Positions 6,203-12,521 of a DNA stretch of 15,799 nucleotides are shown here, in pieces. The position numbers were made by a program, and so were the translations under genes. The notes under the pieces are model-generated. The model was given only the letters and a program-made list of their open reading frames with translations, searched no databases and was not told where the DNA came from. Position 1 is the first letter of the stretch. Each line of letters starts with the position of its first letter. The DNA is from Methanobacterium sp. UBA410 (lineage in GTDB: Archaea; Methanobacteriota; Methanobacteria; Methanobacteriales; Methanobacteriaceae). Location of the stretch: assembly GCA_002498385.1 (NCBI GenBank), contig DAHH01000007.1:1563-17361 (forward strand), given 5' to 3'.

Positions 6203-7557
6203 TCTGATACCTCAAATTCCCTTTCAAATAATATTGCCCTTGCAGGGCATGCATTAGAACATGCACCACAGTATATACATTTTGATTCATCCACAACAAT
6301 TTTTCCATCTTCAGTTTCAGTTATGGCTTCTTCTGGGCATACCTTAGTACAGAGCTTGCAGTTCATGCAGAGCTTGTTCTCCACCAGTGTGAAACCATCC
6401 TTTATGGATTTCTTGTACATTGTGGTTTTTGGAATGGCATCTGCAGGGCAATGAACTGCACATTTTTCACAGAGTATACATTTTTCTGTGTCCACCTCAA
6501 TTGAACCTTTTTTAAGAGTTACAGCATCCTTTGGACATACTTCTGCGCATATTCCACATGATATGCAGTCTTCTGATACTTCACCATTCCAAGTAACGTT
6601 CTGGAAGTTTCTGGCCTCGTTAACATCACAAGCTCTGACACAGCGACCGCATGAGACACAAAAACCTTTTATTCTACGTTCTGGTTCATTTACAAGTTTT
6701 ATTGTACCTACAGGACATACATCAATGCATTCATTTGTAGTGCAGTCCTCACAGAGTGTTGGGTCGTAGCGGAGCTTTCCATCAACCATCTTTAAAGCAC
6801 CGCGACTGCATGCTTCTGCACATAAACCACAGTTGAGGCAGGACACAATTTTGCCTTCGAGCTTCTCCTCTGGTTCCGGTTTTCGGATCTTGACCTTAAA
6901 GTCATCAACGTAAATCGCCTTCTCTGGACACTCCTCAACACATTTGAGGCAGAGTGTGCACTTTTCAGGGTCTATGGTTGTGTCTTTTATGGCACCTGCA
7001 GGGCAAACATCCTCGCATATCCTGCACTCTGTACATTTACCCTCAAGGTTCACATCTACCTTTATGGCCTCAGTTGGACAGTAGTACTGACACCTGCCGC
7101 AGAGCGTGCACTTTTCAGGGTCTGTGACCACGTTTGTTCTGTGGGCCTCCTCAGTTTTACGGACCCTAGCCTGGGGTTTAACTGCTAGGTTAAGTGATTC
7201 AAGGAATTTAAGCTGTCGGTCTTCTATTACGTCATAAGCATCCACCCTTGCTTTGAGCGGACATGCATCTGCACATATCCCACATCTTGCACATATTCCC
7301 TTTACAACACCATCTTCTATGTGTATGCTGTTCACTGGGCATGTCATTTCACAGACTCCGCATGCATTGCATTTCGCCCTGTCAACAACATAGCCTCCAT
7401 ATTTATTTTTAAATATGGCCCGGTTTGGGCAGGCCTCTGCACAGGCCCCGCATGTGATGCAGCTGAATGCTTTGCCTTCTACGAGTCTTATTGCATCTGT
7501 TGGACATTCTTTGATGCACTCTCCAAGGCCTTCACATTTTTTAGTTGATAAAAACAT
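6199..7557 (-). CDS. ehbK: Energy-converting hydrogenase B polyferredoxin (14 cysteine clusters)
   Basis: This 452-residue polyferredoxin is made almost wholly of ferredoxin-like repeats. I count 14 cysteine groups. The first has only three cysteines in this spacing (C8, C14, C18). The rest start at C33, C63, C89, C150, C175, C200, C240, C269, C300, C331, C360, C397 and C427 and carry four each. Most read CxxCxxCxxxCP; the group at 269 is stretched (CxxCx4CxxxC), and those ending at 250 and 310 lack the usual Pro. A 14-cluster polyferredoxin matches my recollection of the ehb operon in Methanothermobacter. It is a soluble cytoplasmic electron wire, likely linking the hydrogenase to ferredoxin-dependent enzymes of CO2 fixation. 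The ATG at 7555-7557 has a GGGAAGATC ribosome site. A TATA-like sequence at 7579-7590 may give it its own promoter after the long spacer to ehbJ. Confidence 0.93.
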   Translation of the reverse strand: MFLSTKKCEGLGECIKECPTDAIRLVEGKAFSCITCGACAEACPNRAIFKNKYGGYVVDRAKCNACGVCEMTCPVNSIHIEDGVVKGICARCGICADACPLKARVDAYDVIEDRQLKFLESLNLAVKPQARVRKTEEAHRTNVVTDPEKCTLCGRCQYYCPTEAIKVDVNLEGKCTECRICEDVCPAGAIKDTTIDPEKCTLCLKCVEECPEKAIYVDDFKVKIRKPEPEEKLEGKIVSCLNCGLCAEACSRGALKMVDGKLRYDPTLCEDCTTNECIDVCPVGTIKLVNEPERRIKGFCVSCGRCVRACDVNEARNFQNVTWNGEVSEDCISCGICAEVCPKDAVTLKKGSIEVDTEKCILCEKCAVHCPADAIPKTTMYKKSIKDGFTLVENKLCMNCKLCTKVCPEEAITETEDGKIVVDESKCIYCGACSNACPARAILFEREFEVSE

Positions 7558-7578
7558 GATCTTCCCACTCCATTTCCT

Positions 7579-7590
7579 AATATAAAATTT
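7579..7590 (-). promoter_or_regulatory. Candidate TATA box upstream of ehbK
   Basis: The minus strand reads AAATTTTATATT, ending 21 bases before the ehbK ATG. This matches an archaeal TATA box, but its spacing implies a very short or absent leader, which sits oddly with the ribosome site that is present. It could allow the redox module to be transcribed apart from ehbA-J. Confidence 0.3.
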
Positions 7591-7602
7591 ACACGTTATG
7601 CT

Positions 7603-7842
7603 TCAGTCAGATTGAAGTTTTAGACCATCTAAATCTGAAGTATCTTTTAATGATTTTTTTGATGCACTTTGATCTTTGATGCACTTTGATCCCGACCTCA
7701 AGCTCAGATCCTCCTCAAAGTCCTCCACTATTTTTCTTAAATCTTTTCAACGATCTTGTACCATTTTTTACGATCTTGTACTACAACCGGTTTAAGCTGT
7801 TTTAAATTACCAGCTTTTAACCCGTACCCTTCATGTTTTCAT
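7603..7842 (-). pseudogene. Broken or mis-sequenced small gene between ehbJ and ehbK (79 residues when restored)
   Basis: The 286-bp gap between ehbJ and ehbK is not empty. An ATG at 7840-7842, one base after the ehbJ stop, is followed by ATGAAAACATG and stops at once. With one A fewer in that A-run it reads MKHEGYGLKAGNLKQLKPVV, continuing VQDRKKWYKIVEK. With one A more in the later GAAAAG run it continues DLRKIVEDFEEDLSLRSG and ends LDGLKLQSD at a TGA (7603-7605). The two shifts cancel, and the span is exactly 80 codons. The product would be a charged, soluble protein of about 9 kDa with no cysteine cluster and no family I recognise. It is either a decayed operon gene or an intact gene with homopolymer errors. 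Short tandem copies inside it (17 bp at 7658-7691 and a 20-bp period at 7750-7781) may be part of the damage. Confidence 0.4.
7658..7691. repeat. Perfect 17-bp tandem duplication
   Basis: The unit tttgatgcactttgatc occurs twice in a row (7658-7674 and 7675-7691). Because 17 is not a multiple of three, this duplication would shift any reading frame crossing it. A second pair, acgatcttgtac at 7750-7761 and 7770-7781, lies 60 bp away with a 20-bp period. Confidence 0.85.
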
Positions 7843-7843
7843 T

Positions 7844-8089
7844 TTAACGTCCCAATGTTAGTTTACCCACAATTATGCCTGCAAGTGCTGCAAGGAAACC
7901 GTTTGCAAATGGAGAGTCAGTGTAGTAAGGGAAGGGACCCAACTGGTATGCCATTAAAATTGCAACTATTATAAGCACCACAAATACTGATGCTCCAAAT
8001 TTAAGTTTGCTTTCGGGGTTTTGCTTAATTCTTGTACCTAATATGAATCCTATTATAAATCCAAGAACTAATGGACCTACATAAACCAT
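7844..8089 (-). CDS. ehbJ: Energy-converting hydrogenase B subunit J, small membrane protein
   Basis: This small membrane protein has 81 residues and about three hydrophobic helices: residues 2-17, 31-46 and 62-77. Two short basic segments sit between or after them (GTRIKQNPESKLK and the terminal KLTLGR). It has no cysteine motif or catalytic residue that I recognise. Name and role come from its place after the MnhB-like ehbI and from size. Mbh-type hydrogenases have a similarly sized small membrane subunit near the antiporter module, but I cannot confirm homology by eye. ATG at 8087-8089 follows a strong GAGGAG site, 12 bp after the ehbI stop, so it is co-transcribed with ehbI. It is the last gene of the tightly packed membrane module. 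Confidence 0.78.
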   Translation of the reverse strand: MVYVGPLVLGFIIGFILGTRIKQNPESKLKFGASVFVVLIIVAILMAYQLGPFPYYTDSPFANGFLAALAGIIVGKLTLGR

Positions 8090-8101
8090 TTTTAACTCTC
8101 C

Positions 8102-8584
8102 TCAGATCTCCTCATCATCTATGTAATCTTTACCAATTCCTTTAACTCCCATGAATGTTATCACCACTGCAGATAGGCCAACCAAAACTTTAAGACCCAC
8201 AACAAAGTTGAGGTATGGGATTATACCTGCATGGAGTGCATCAGGGTAGTTGAAAGCTGCACTTATGGCAGGAGGCACAATATGGTAAAGGTCTGTGCCC
8301 AGGTTGTAGAGGAAAAAACCTGATGTGAAGAGCCCAGCAAGTCCAAGAAACACATATCCCAGGGCCCCTGCACTTTCAAGACCCGCCATGAAGTCATGAG
8401 AAAGTTTTATTGGGCTTTCATCCAGACCGTACACCACGAGACAGAAGATGATTCCTGCTGCTATCATTGCACCGCCCTGAAAACCTCCTCCAGGTGTTAT
8501 GTGTCCTCCAAGGATGGTGAGTACTCCATAGCACATTATTATGATTGAGGCTGGAAATACGAATATTTTAAGTATTGTGCTCAT
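8102..8584 (-). CDS. ehbI: Energy-converting hydrogenase B subunit I, MnhB/MrpB-like membrane protein
   Basis: This 160-residue protein has about four membrane helices. The signature GGHITPGGGFQGGA at residues 26-39 is the hallmark of the MnhB/MrpB (MbhF) family of Na+/H+ antiporter subunits. The C-terminus is acidic (KDYIDDEEI). In Mrp-type complexes and Mbh hydrogenase this subunit belongs to the sodium-handling part of the membrane arm, so its presence hints that Ehb may couple to Na+ as well as, or instead of, H+. Which ion is used cannot be read from sequence. The ATG at 8582-8584 follows the ehbH stop with no gap (TAAATG), and GGAGG lies just before it, within ehbH, so coupling of translation is likely. 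Confidence 0.88.
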   Translation of the reverse strand: MSTILKIFVFPASIIIMCYGVLTILGGHITPGGGFQGGAMIAAGIIFCLVVYGLDESPIKLSHDFMAGLESAGALGYVFLGLAGLFTSGFFLYNLGTDLYHIVPPAISAAFNYPDALHAGIIPYLNFVVGLKVLVGLSAVVITFMGVKGIGKDYIDDEEI

Positions 8585-8863
8585 TTATTTCCCTCCAAGC
8601 TGTACTTTTCCCCTTCCAAATATCAGGAGGGTTACAATAACTGCTGTTACAAGTATAATGGATTCCCCAAGGGTGTCATAACCCCTCCAGTCAAATACAA
8701 CGTTTGTAACCATGTTTGGAGCTATATTTGGGCCTATCCAGTTGTAGATGTAACTTATCCCGGGATATATCATCTTACTGAAATCATACGTTGACTGTAA
8801 AAGTATGATGGCAAATGCAAGGAGTGAAAATCCTGCTATCAGTTCTCTAAGTCCTTTAGACAT
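8585..8863 (-). CDS. ehbH: Energy-converting hydrogenase B subunit H, MbhE/MrpA-tail-like membrane protein
   Basis: This 92-residue protein has a helix near the N-terminus (ELIAGFSLLAFAIILLQS) and another near the C-terminus (ESIILVTAVIVTLLIF). The link between them holds DWRGYDTLGE. The [DN]xRGxDTLGE motif is typical of the C-terminal part of MrpA/MnhA, which in Mbh hydrogenases is a separate protein (MbhE). It therefore fits as a piece of the Mrp-like ion-translocation module. The ATG at 8861-8863 lies in an 8-bp overlap with the end of ehbG and has GGGGGAA upstream inside ehbG. The downstream ehbI start abuts its stop. Together these point to coupled, near-equal synthesis of G, H and I. 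Confidence 0.85.
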   Translation of the reverse strand: MSKGLRELIAGFSLLAFAIILLQSTYDFSKMIYPGISYIYNWIGPNIAPNMVTNVVFDWRGYDTLGESIILVTAVIVTLLIFGRGKVQLGGK

Positions 8864-9194
8864 TTAAATTCCCCCAGTAAAACAATATTGTTATGATCCC
8901 AAGTGCCAGAACAACGTAAAACATCATGCTGGCAAGAGAATCATTCTGCTCCCTTTTAAGCTTTGGCATAACCGGCATCACCATTATGGCCACGAATATC
9001 AGCGCCAGAACCACGAATATCATGAGAACCATGCTTAAAAATCTCAGCATGATTGCTGCCAAGATTATGGTTGAAATGAGGGTTATTTCAGCTGTGAGTA
9101 CTGATGAAGTTGATATGTTACTTACAGGCTCTTCCTTTTGAGCTTCTCCCTGAATTTCTTTCATTCTTCTTCTTATCAAATCGTATATATTCAT
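8856..9194 (-). CDS. ehbG: Energy-converting hydrogenase B subunit G, small membrane protein
   Basis: The protein is 112 residues when started at ATG 9192-9194, which has GAGGGTGAT just upstream. A longer frame reaches into ehbF but carries an unlikely Cys/Trp/Gln-rich leader, so I reject that start. Residues 1-30 are charged (IRRRMKEIQGEAQKEEP) and probably cytoplasmic. Three hydrophobic segments follow, near 33-52, 53-73 and 88-109, with a basic loop (PKLKREQND) between the last two. I recognise no motif that gives a function, and it is named only from its place between ehbF and ehbH. The gap to ehbF is 13 bp, and the end overlaps the ehbH start by 8 bp. Confidence 0.78.
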   Translation of the reverse strand: MNIYDLIRRRMKEIQGEAQKEEPVSNISTSSVLTAEITLISTIILAAIMLRFLSMVLMIFVVLALIFVAIMVMPVMPKLKREQNDSLASMMFYVVLALGIITILFYWGNLNV

Positions 9195-9207
9195 AAAATC
9201 ACCCTCA

Positions 9208-10716
9208 TTAAACCAGTCCTGCTGCCAGAGGCTGCAAGTAGCCGATTGCAAGCTGTGGGAAAACACCGAAAGTTATGCAGATAACCAGGAAAGCAACCAT
9301 TGCAACCATGGTTACCCTCGGTATTTTTTTTTCCAAAATTTTGAGATCTTTTGGTTTAGATCGTAGATAAATTGCGTAGAATGCTTTCATAAACGTCATA
9401 AAGGTTACGATACTTAGAAGTATCATTATAACTCCAAGTTCAGGTATGCCCGCCTTTAAAGTGGCCTGAATAAGCATGAGCTTACTCTGGAAGGCGTTGA
9501 GAGGTGGAACACCCGCCATTGCAAATCCTGCAAGCAGCACAAGAAATGCGGATTTTGGTGATTCAAACATCATGCCTCCAAGCTTTCGGATGTCGCTCTG
9601 CCTTGTTTTGTATAGGACTGTTCCAAATCCCAGGAAGAGAAATGCTGTGATAACAACTTCGTTCACTGCCTGAAAGAGTCCTGCAGTTATTCCTGCAACT
9701 GTTCCAAGACCCAAACCTATTCCTATATATCCCAGTTCACCCACCGCAAGGTAAGCTATGATCCTCTTGAAATCTGTCTGTGTTATTGCCATTGTGATGC
9801 TCAGAACCATTGCAAGTAGGGATATGCCTATTATGAAGACCTTTGTGAATGGGAGGTATCCAAATATCCTGAGTATTATAATGCCCAGTGCAACGAACAT
9901 GAACACTGAAAATGCCTGAAGCATTGCAGCACCGTTTGGCAGTGCTTTGCTGTAAACAGCAGACTTTATGGAGTGGAACGGTGGAAGTCCAGCACCATAA
10001 AGCCATCCAAAAGTTATAAGTCCACATGCCATCAGAAGAACAGAACTGTTCGGATTGACAAGCCCGGTTTTTATGGAGTAAGCTATGTCTGTTATGTTGA
10101 CGTTACCTGTTACCCCGAGAAGGAGTGCTATTCCAATGAGCAGCATGGGCGAGGCTATTCCCCCCAGTATCATGTACTTAAGGGCGGTTTCATAGTTGCC
10201 CTTCACCCGGGAAACCAGGATTATACCCACCTGTGTGAGTGCAGCTATCTCAAAGAAGACGTAAAGGTTAAATATGTCATCTGTAAGTATTAAAGCCGCT
10301 ATTGAAGCTGCCAGCATAAATAATAAGTATGTATATACCCCTGATGGCCTTTTAACCTCATATAAGGACGCGAATATTGAGAATAACGCAACCACTCCCA
10401 GTATAAATAACATGAGCTTCTGCCCACTGCCAAAGAAGTAGGTTATGGCTGGGTGAAATAAACTTAGGGCTGACCCTGTTATGGATGTGGGAAGTCCACT
10501 GGCTATTGCACTGTTCTGTGCAAGAGGTACATATCCACCGAAGTACTGTGTTCCATATCCTGCCAGAAGTGGTAGGACTGGAAGTGCCAGGGCCACAACT
10601 ACTGAAATTATTTTTACAGTACGATCCTTTCCATGAAGCACATTCAGAAGAAGTGCACATGTAAGTGGAATTATCACCATTAACGGAATGAGAAGATTAG
10701 CAGGATGAAGACTCAT
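9208..10716 (-). CDS. ehbF: Energy-converting hydrogenase B subunit F, MnhD/NuoN-like ion-translocating subunit
   Basis: This is the large antiporter-like membrane subunit, with 502 residues and about 14 hydrophobic helices, the usual size of MrpD/NuoL-M-N proteins. Landmarks are FNLYVFFEIAAL with the key intramembrane Glu at 156, NYETALKYMILGG with Lys180, and GAGLPPFHSIKSAVYSKALP at 241-260, equivalent to the PFHxWLPDAH region though without its usual sequence. Later come TQTDFKRIIAYLAVGELGYIG and AGVPPLNAFQSKL, both strongly typical of the family. This subunit should carry the main proton or sodium path that powers uphill ferredoxin reduction. ATG at 10714-10716 is chosen because GGGGGATC lies just upstream; the ATG 12 bases earlier overlaps that site. 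A 27-codon ORF upstream overlaps this ATG by four bases. Confidence 0.92.
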   Translation of the reverse strand: MSLHPANLLIPLMVIIPLTCALLLNVLHGKDRTVKIISVVVALALPVLPLLAGYGTQYFGGYVPLAQNSAIASGLPTSITGSALSLFHPAITYFFGSGQKLMLFILGVVALFSIFASLYEVKRPSGVYTYLLFMLAASIAALILTDDIFNLYVFFEIAALTQVGIILVSRVKGNYETALKYMILGGIASPMLLIGIALLLGVTGNVNITDIAYSIKTGLVNPNSSVLLMACGLITFGWLYGAGLPPFHSIKSAVYSKALPNGAAMLQAFSVFMFVALGIIILRIFGYLPFTKVFIIGISLLAMVLSITMAITQTDFKRIIAYLAVGELGYIGIGLGLGTVAGITAGLFQAVNEVVITAFLFLGFGTVLYKTRQSDIRKLGGMMFESPKSAFLVLLAGFAMAGVPPLNAFQSKLMLIQATLKAGIPELGVIMILLSIVTFMTFMKAFYAIYLRSKPKDLKILEKKIPRVTMVAMVAFLVICITFGVFPQLAIGYLQPLAAGLV

Positions 10717-10796
10717 AAGATCCCCCATTTAACTGTTTTGGAAACGGCTGTGTTTTTGATTAAAGCTCTCCAGTTGATCTTTTCATGTGAAGACAT
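10713..10796 (-). CDS. Candidate 27-residue small protein between ehbE and ehbF
   Basis: The 84-bp gap between ehbE and ehbF is filled by one open frame. It starts at ATG 10794-10796, four bases after the ehbE stop, and ends at TGA 10713-10715, which overlaps the ehbF ATG as ATGA. The product begins MSSHEKINWRALIKNTAV and ends KWGIL. It is basic, possibly one amphipathic helix, with two Trp. The ribosome site is weak: GGAAAG at the end of ehbE, about seven bases upstream. Precise fit with both neighbours and the ATGA coupling are what make it a candidate. An open frame of 28 codons can also occur by chance, and I recognise no family. It could serve only to couple translation of ehbE and ehbF. 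Confidence 0.4.
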   Translation of the reverse strand: MSSHEKINWRALIKNTAVSKTVKWGIL

Positions 10797-10800
10797 GTCT

Positions 10801-11178
10801 TTACTTTCCATTGTTACCATCTCCAAGGAGCTTTGAAGCACTGATGGATCCATGTCTTTTGTAGAGCACTATTATGATACCGAGCATTACAGCCATTGTA
10901 CTTGCCCCAATAACGATACTCGTAAGTACAAGTGCAAAGGGCAGAGGGTAAGATGCGTTCTGTGCAAACCAATCTCTTGACATTCCTGGCATGAAGATGT
11001 AAACAATTCCGCCTGCTTTGTAACCCATTGCAATCAGGAAGAGGTTGGCACCATCACCTACAAATCCCAGGGCAATGACCTTTTTTATCAGGTTATCAAG
11101 GAATACTGTACCAAATATTCCTATAATTATAAGTGAACTTGCAGTTAGAAGTGATGCAGACTGTGTGTCCATGATCAT
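10801..11178 (-). CDS. ehbE: Energy-converting hydrogenase B subunit E, MnhC/NuoK-like membrane protein
   Basis: This 125-residue protein has three hydrophobic helices and resembles MrpC/MnhC and NuoK. The second helix region carries KKVIALGFVGDGANLFLIAMG and the third begins PLPFALVLTSIVIGAS, a very typical MnhC phrase (PLPQALVLTAIVIG). NuoK-like subunits lie in the membrane arm between the catalytic anchor and the antiporter-like subunits and take part in ion transfer. ATG at 11176-11178 follows GGAGG by eight bases, that site lying at the end of ehbD. The longer frame starting at 11244 would run through ehbD in another frame and has a low-quality polar leader. The C-terminus is hydrophilic and Gly/Asn-rich. 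The gap to ehbD is one base. Confidence 0.9.
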   Translation of the reverse strand: MIMDTQSASLLTASSLIIIGIFGTVFLDNLIKKVIALGFVGDGANLFLIAMGYKAGGIVYIFMPGMSRDWFAQNASYPLPFALVLTSIVIGASTMAVMLGIIIVLYKRHGSISASKLLGDGNNGK

Positions 11179-11179
11179 T

Positions 11180-11443
11180 CTACCTTCCTCCTGATTCTTC
11201 TGATTCACTTGGTTCATCTGTTCTACGTGTTTTTTTAACTGCAAGTGCTATAAAAACGGGCACTATTGCTGAACCCACAATTGCCTGGGTAAGTGCAACG
11301 TCCGGGGCCATAAGGTACTGGTAAAGGAATGCCAGGGACGTTCCAGGTATTGCCGTCAGTATGGCGGCCTTCAGCAGATCCCTCTGTATGAGGGCTATGA
11401 TCGCTCCACCAATTGCTGTTATCATGAGTATATATTCAATCAT
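11180..11443 (-). CDS. ehbD: Energy-converting hydrogenase B subunit D, MbhD/DUF4040-like membrane protein
   Basis: This 87-residue membrane protein has about three helices. APDVALTQAIVGSAIVPVF is characteristic of the DUF4040 domain, which is MbhD in Mbh hydrogenases and part of the C-terminal region of MrpA in antiporters (typically APDVALTEAAVG). The preceding RDLLKAAILTAIPGTSLAFLY also fits. The tail is charged (KKTRRTDEPSESEESGGR) and also encodes the GGAGG ribosome site of ehbE. ATG at 11441-11443 overlaps the ehbC stop as ATGA, with GGAGAGGAAG in the end of ehbC as ribosome site. The longer upstream frame through ehbC is a shadow. Its expected role is in the ion path of the membrane arm beside EhbH. 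Confidence 0.88.
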   Translation of the reverse strand: MIEYILMITAIGGAIIALIQRDLLKAAILTAIPGTSLAFLYQYLMAPDVALTQAIVGSAIVPVFIALAVKKTRRTDEPSESEESGGR

Positions 11444-11709
11444 TTCTCTTCCTCTCCGTAGTAGTGTCCGTTGGCTATTGCATGGGATGCAAATGGTGCA
11501 AGGATGAAGTAGGCAACAGCCAGTAACGGTTCGTTGAGTACCAGAAGTGCCAGGATGCACGCCATGTCAGCAATTCCCAGAATGTGTATTCTGGCATAGA
11601 GCACATTGGGTACCTCATCTTTGAACCTTATGATCCCGTATGCTGCAAGCAGCACCAGTGCTGCTGATATAAGAAGTAAAACTGATTTTATTATCATTAC
11701 AATATCCAT
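11440..11709 (-). CDS. ehbC: Energy-converting hydrogenase B subunit C, MnhG/MrpG-like membrane protein
   Basis: This 89-residue membrane protein has three hydrophobic segments. YGIIRFKDEVPNVLYARIH in residues 24-42 matches the MrpG/MnhG signature (G-x-RFPD-x-x-x-RxHA) and is followed by a typical hydrophobic stretch and a PFASHAIANGHYYG ending, parallel to the P-x-x-AHxIARAAY end of MrpG. It is one of three small MrpEFG-type subunits (EhbA, B, C) that begin this operon in the same E-F-G order as Mbh and Mrp operons. The ATG at 11707-11709 lies one base past the ehbB stop. Its stop overlaps the ehbD start by four bases. Confidence 0.88.
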   Translation of the reverse strand: MDIVMIIKSVLLLISAALVLLAAYGIIRFKDEVPNVLYARIHILGIADMACILALLVLNEPLLAVAYFILAPFASHAIANGHYYGEEEK

Positions 11710-11710
11710 A

Positions 11711-11971
11711 TCAATCTCCCCTCAACACCCTTGCAAAGGCTATCGTTCCAACAGGCCCTAAAAGAACAAGGGCAGTGGCAATATCCCTGCAGAAGCTTAG
11801 TCCGTAGATGTTGTTTACCAGAATGAGAAGGGTTGCTACAGCTATACTGAGGCCGCCTGCCCCTACCAGAGCCATTGCTATGGTTTTTCTTGTTGTGATC
11901 CTTATGGTAGCAATTGCAAATACTGCAAGAGCTACCATCAGGGCATATTCAGAAAACATTAGGATACTCAT
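11711..11971 (-). CDS. ehbB: Energy-converting hydrogenase B subunit B, MnhF/MrpF-like membrane protein
   Basis: This 86-residue protein has three helices. The C-terminal FCRDIATALVLLGPVGTIAFARVL is a clear MrpF/MnhF match (family pattern DIALVLALLGFIGTIAFARYL), with Asp in or next to the last helix. The middle GLSIAVATLLILVNNIYGLSF also fits. The function is structural or ion-conducting within the MrpEFG-like part of the complex. The ATG overlaps the ehbA stop by four bases (ATGA), so translation is coupled to ehbA. The gap to ehbC is one base. Confidence 0.88.
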   Translation of the reverse strand: MSILMFSEYALMVALAVFAIATIRITTRKTIAMALVGAGGLSIAVATLLILVNNIYGLSFCRDIATALVLLGPVGTIAFARVLRGD

Positions 11972-12279
11972 TCTAACATCCCTTTTATGTACTGTTCAAA
12001 CGGTATTATGGCTTCCCTCTCACGGGGAGTGATAATTGCCACTTTCAATATACCCTTTTCAGAGTCTAAGTCAACTGAAAGCGTTCCAGGAGTTAAAGTG
12101 ATACTGTTTGCAAGTATAACCTGTGAAACAGGGCGTTTAAGTTCTGTATCGATCTCAACTACAATAGGGTCTATTTTTCCATTTACAACCCTTAAAGCCA
12201 CATCCAACGTGGCTTTTATTATTTCAACGATAAGTACAATGAAATAAGCAATTCCATAGAATATCCGGACTAAAAACAT
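11968..12279 (-). CDS. ehbA: Energy-converting hydrogenase B subunit A, MnhE/MrpE-like protein, first gene of the operon
   Basis: This 103-residue protein has one N-terminal membrane segment (residues 2-28) followed by a soluble domain. VSQVILANSITLTPGTLSVDL is the hallmark of MrpE/MnhE (pattern LANSITLTPGT), and the ending PFEQYIKGMLE suits the family. It is shorter than typical bacterial MrpE (about 160 residues), mainly because the extra N-terminal helices are lacking; the Mbh and Ehb versions differ in length. ATG at 12277-12279 has AGGGGAG about ten bases upstream. A good BRE/TATA element lies 65-80 bp upstream, so this is the promoter-proximal gene of the ehb operon. Confidence 0.88.
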   Translation of the reverse strand: MFLVRIFYGIAYFIVLIVEIIKATLDVALRVVNGKIDPIVVEIDTELKRPVSQVILANSITLTPGTLSVDLDSEKGILKVAIITPREREAIIPFEQYIKGMLE

Positions 12280-12344
12280 GATTAATTAACTCCCCTTAAT
12301 TGTACTGATCCTAACAGTGAATAATTAACATGATTATTTATGAC

Positions 12345-12358
12345 AATATAAATCTTTC
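12345..12358 (-). promoter_or_regulatory. ehbA: Archaeal BRE/TATA promoter of the ehb operon
   Basis: The minus strand reads GAAAGATTTATATT: a purine-rich BRE (GAAAGA) next to a TATA box (TTTATATT, 12352-12345). A start site about 25 bases downstream would fall near 12320 and give a leader of roughly 40 bases that includes the AGGGGAG ribosome site. It is the best promoter match in the window and the only strong one upstream of ehbA. No obvious operator palindrome was seen next to it. Confidence 0.65.
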
Positions 12359-12377
12359 TATGCAAAGTTTCAATACT

Positions 12378-12384
12378 AAAAAAA
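12378..12384 (-). terminator. Oligo-T candidate terminator between the YdjM-like gene and ehbA
   Basis: On the minus strand a run of seven T (12384-12378) follows GAACTG and lies about 140 bp after the stop of the upstream YdjM-like gene and just before the ehbA promoter. Archaeal transcription commonly ends at such T-runs. No hairpin precedes it. Confidence 0.35.
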
Positions 12385-12521
12385 CAGTTCAATGTATTAA
12401 ATAAATGCTCAACGCTCCAATTATCTGTTTTAAACGTTCAATCATCTTAAGATTTGGTGATAAACTTTTTGAGCGTGAATTTGATGAGAAATTCCTTATA
12501 AAACTTATTGTTAACACCCCC

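Noticed and set aside
9195..9266. N-terminal extension of ehbG into ehbF
   Set aside because: The extension runs in a shifted frame through the end of ehbF, and a proper ATG with GAGGGTGAT lies at 9192-9194.
11179..11244. N-terminal extension of ehbE
   Set aside because: It overlaps the end of ehbD in another frame. GGAGG sits at the right distance before the ATG at 11176-11178, which also matches the usual start of MnhC-like proteins.
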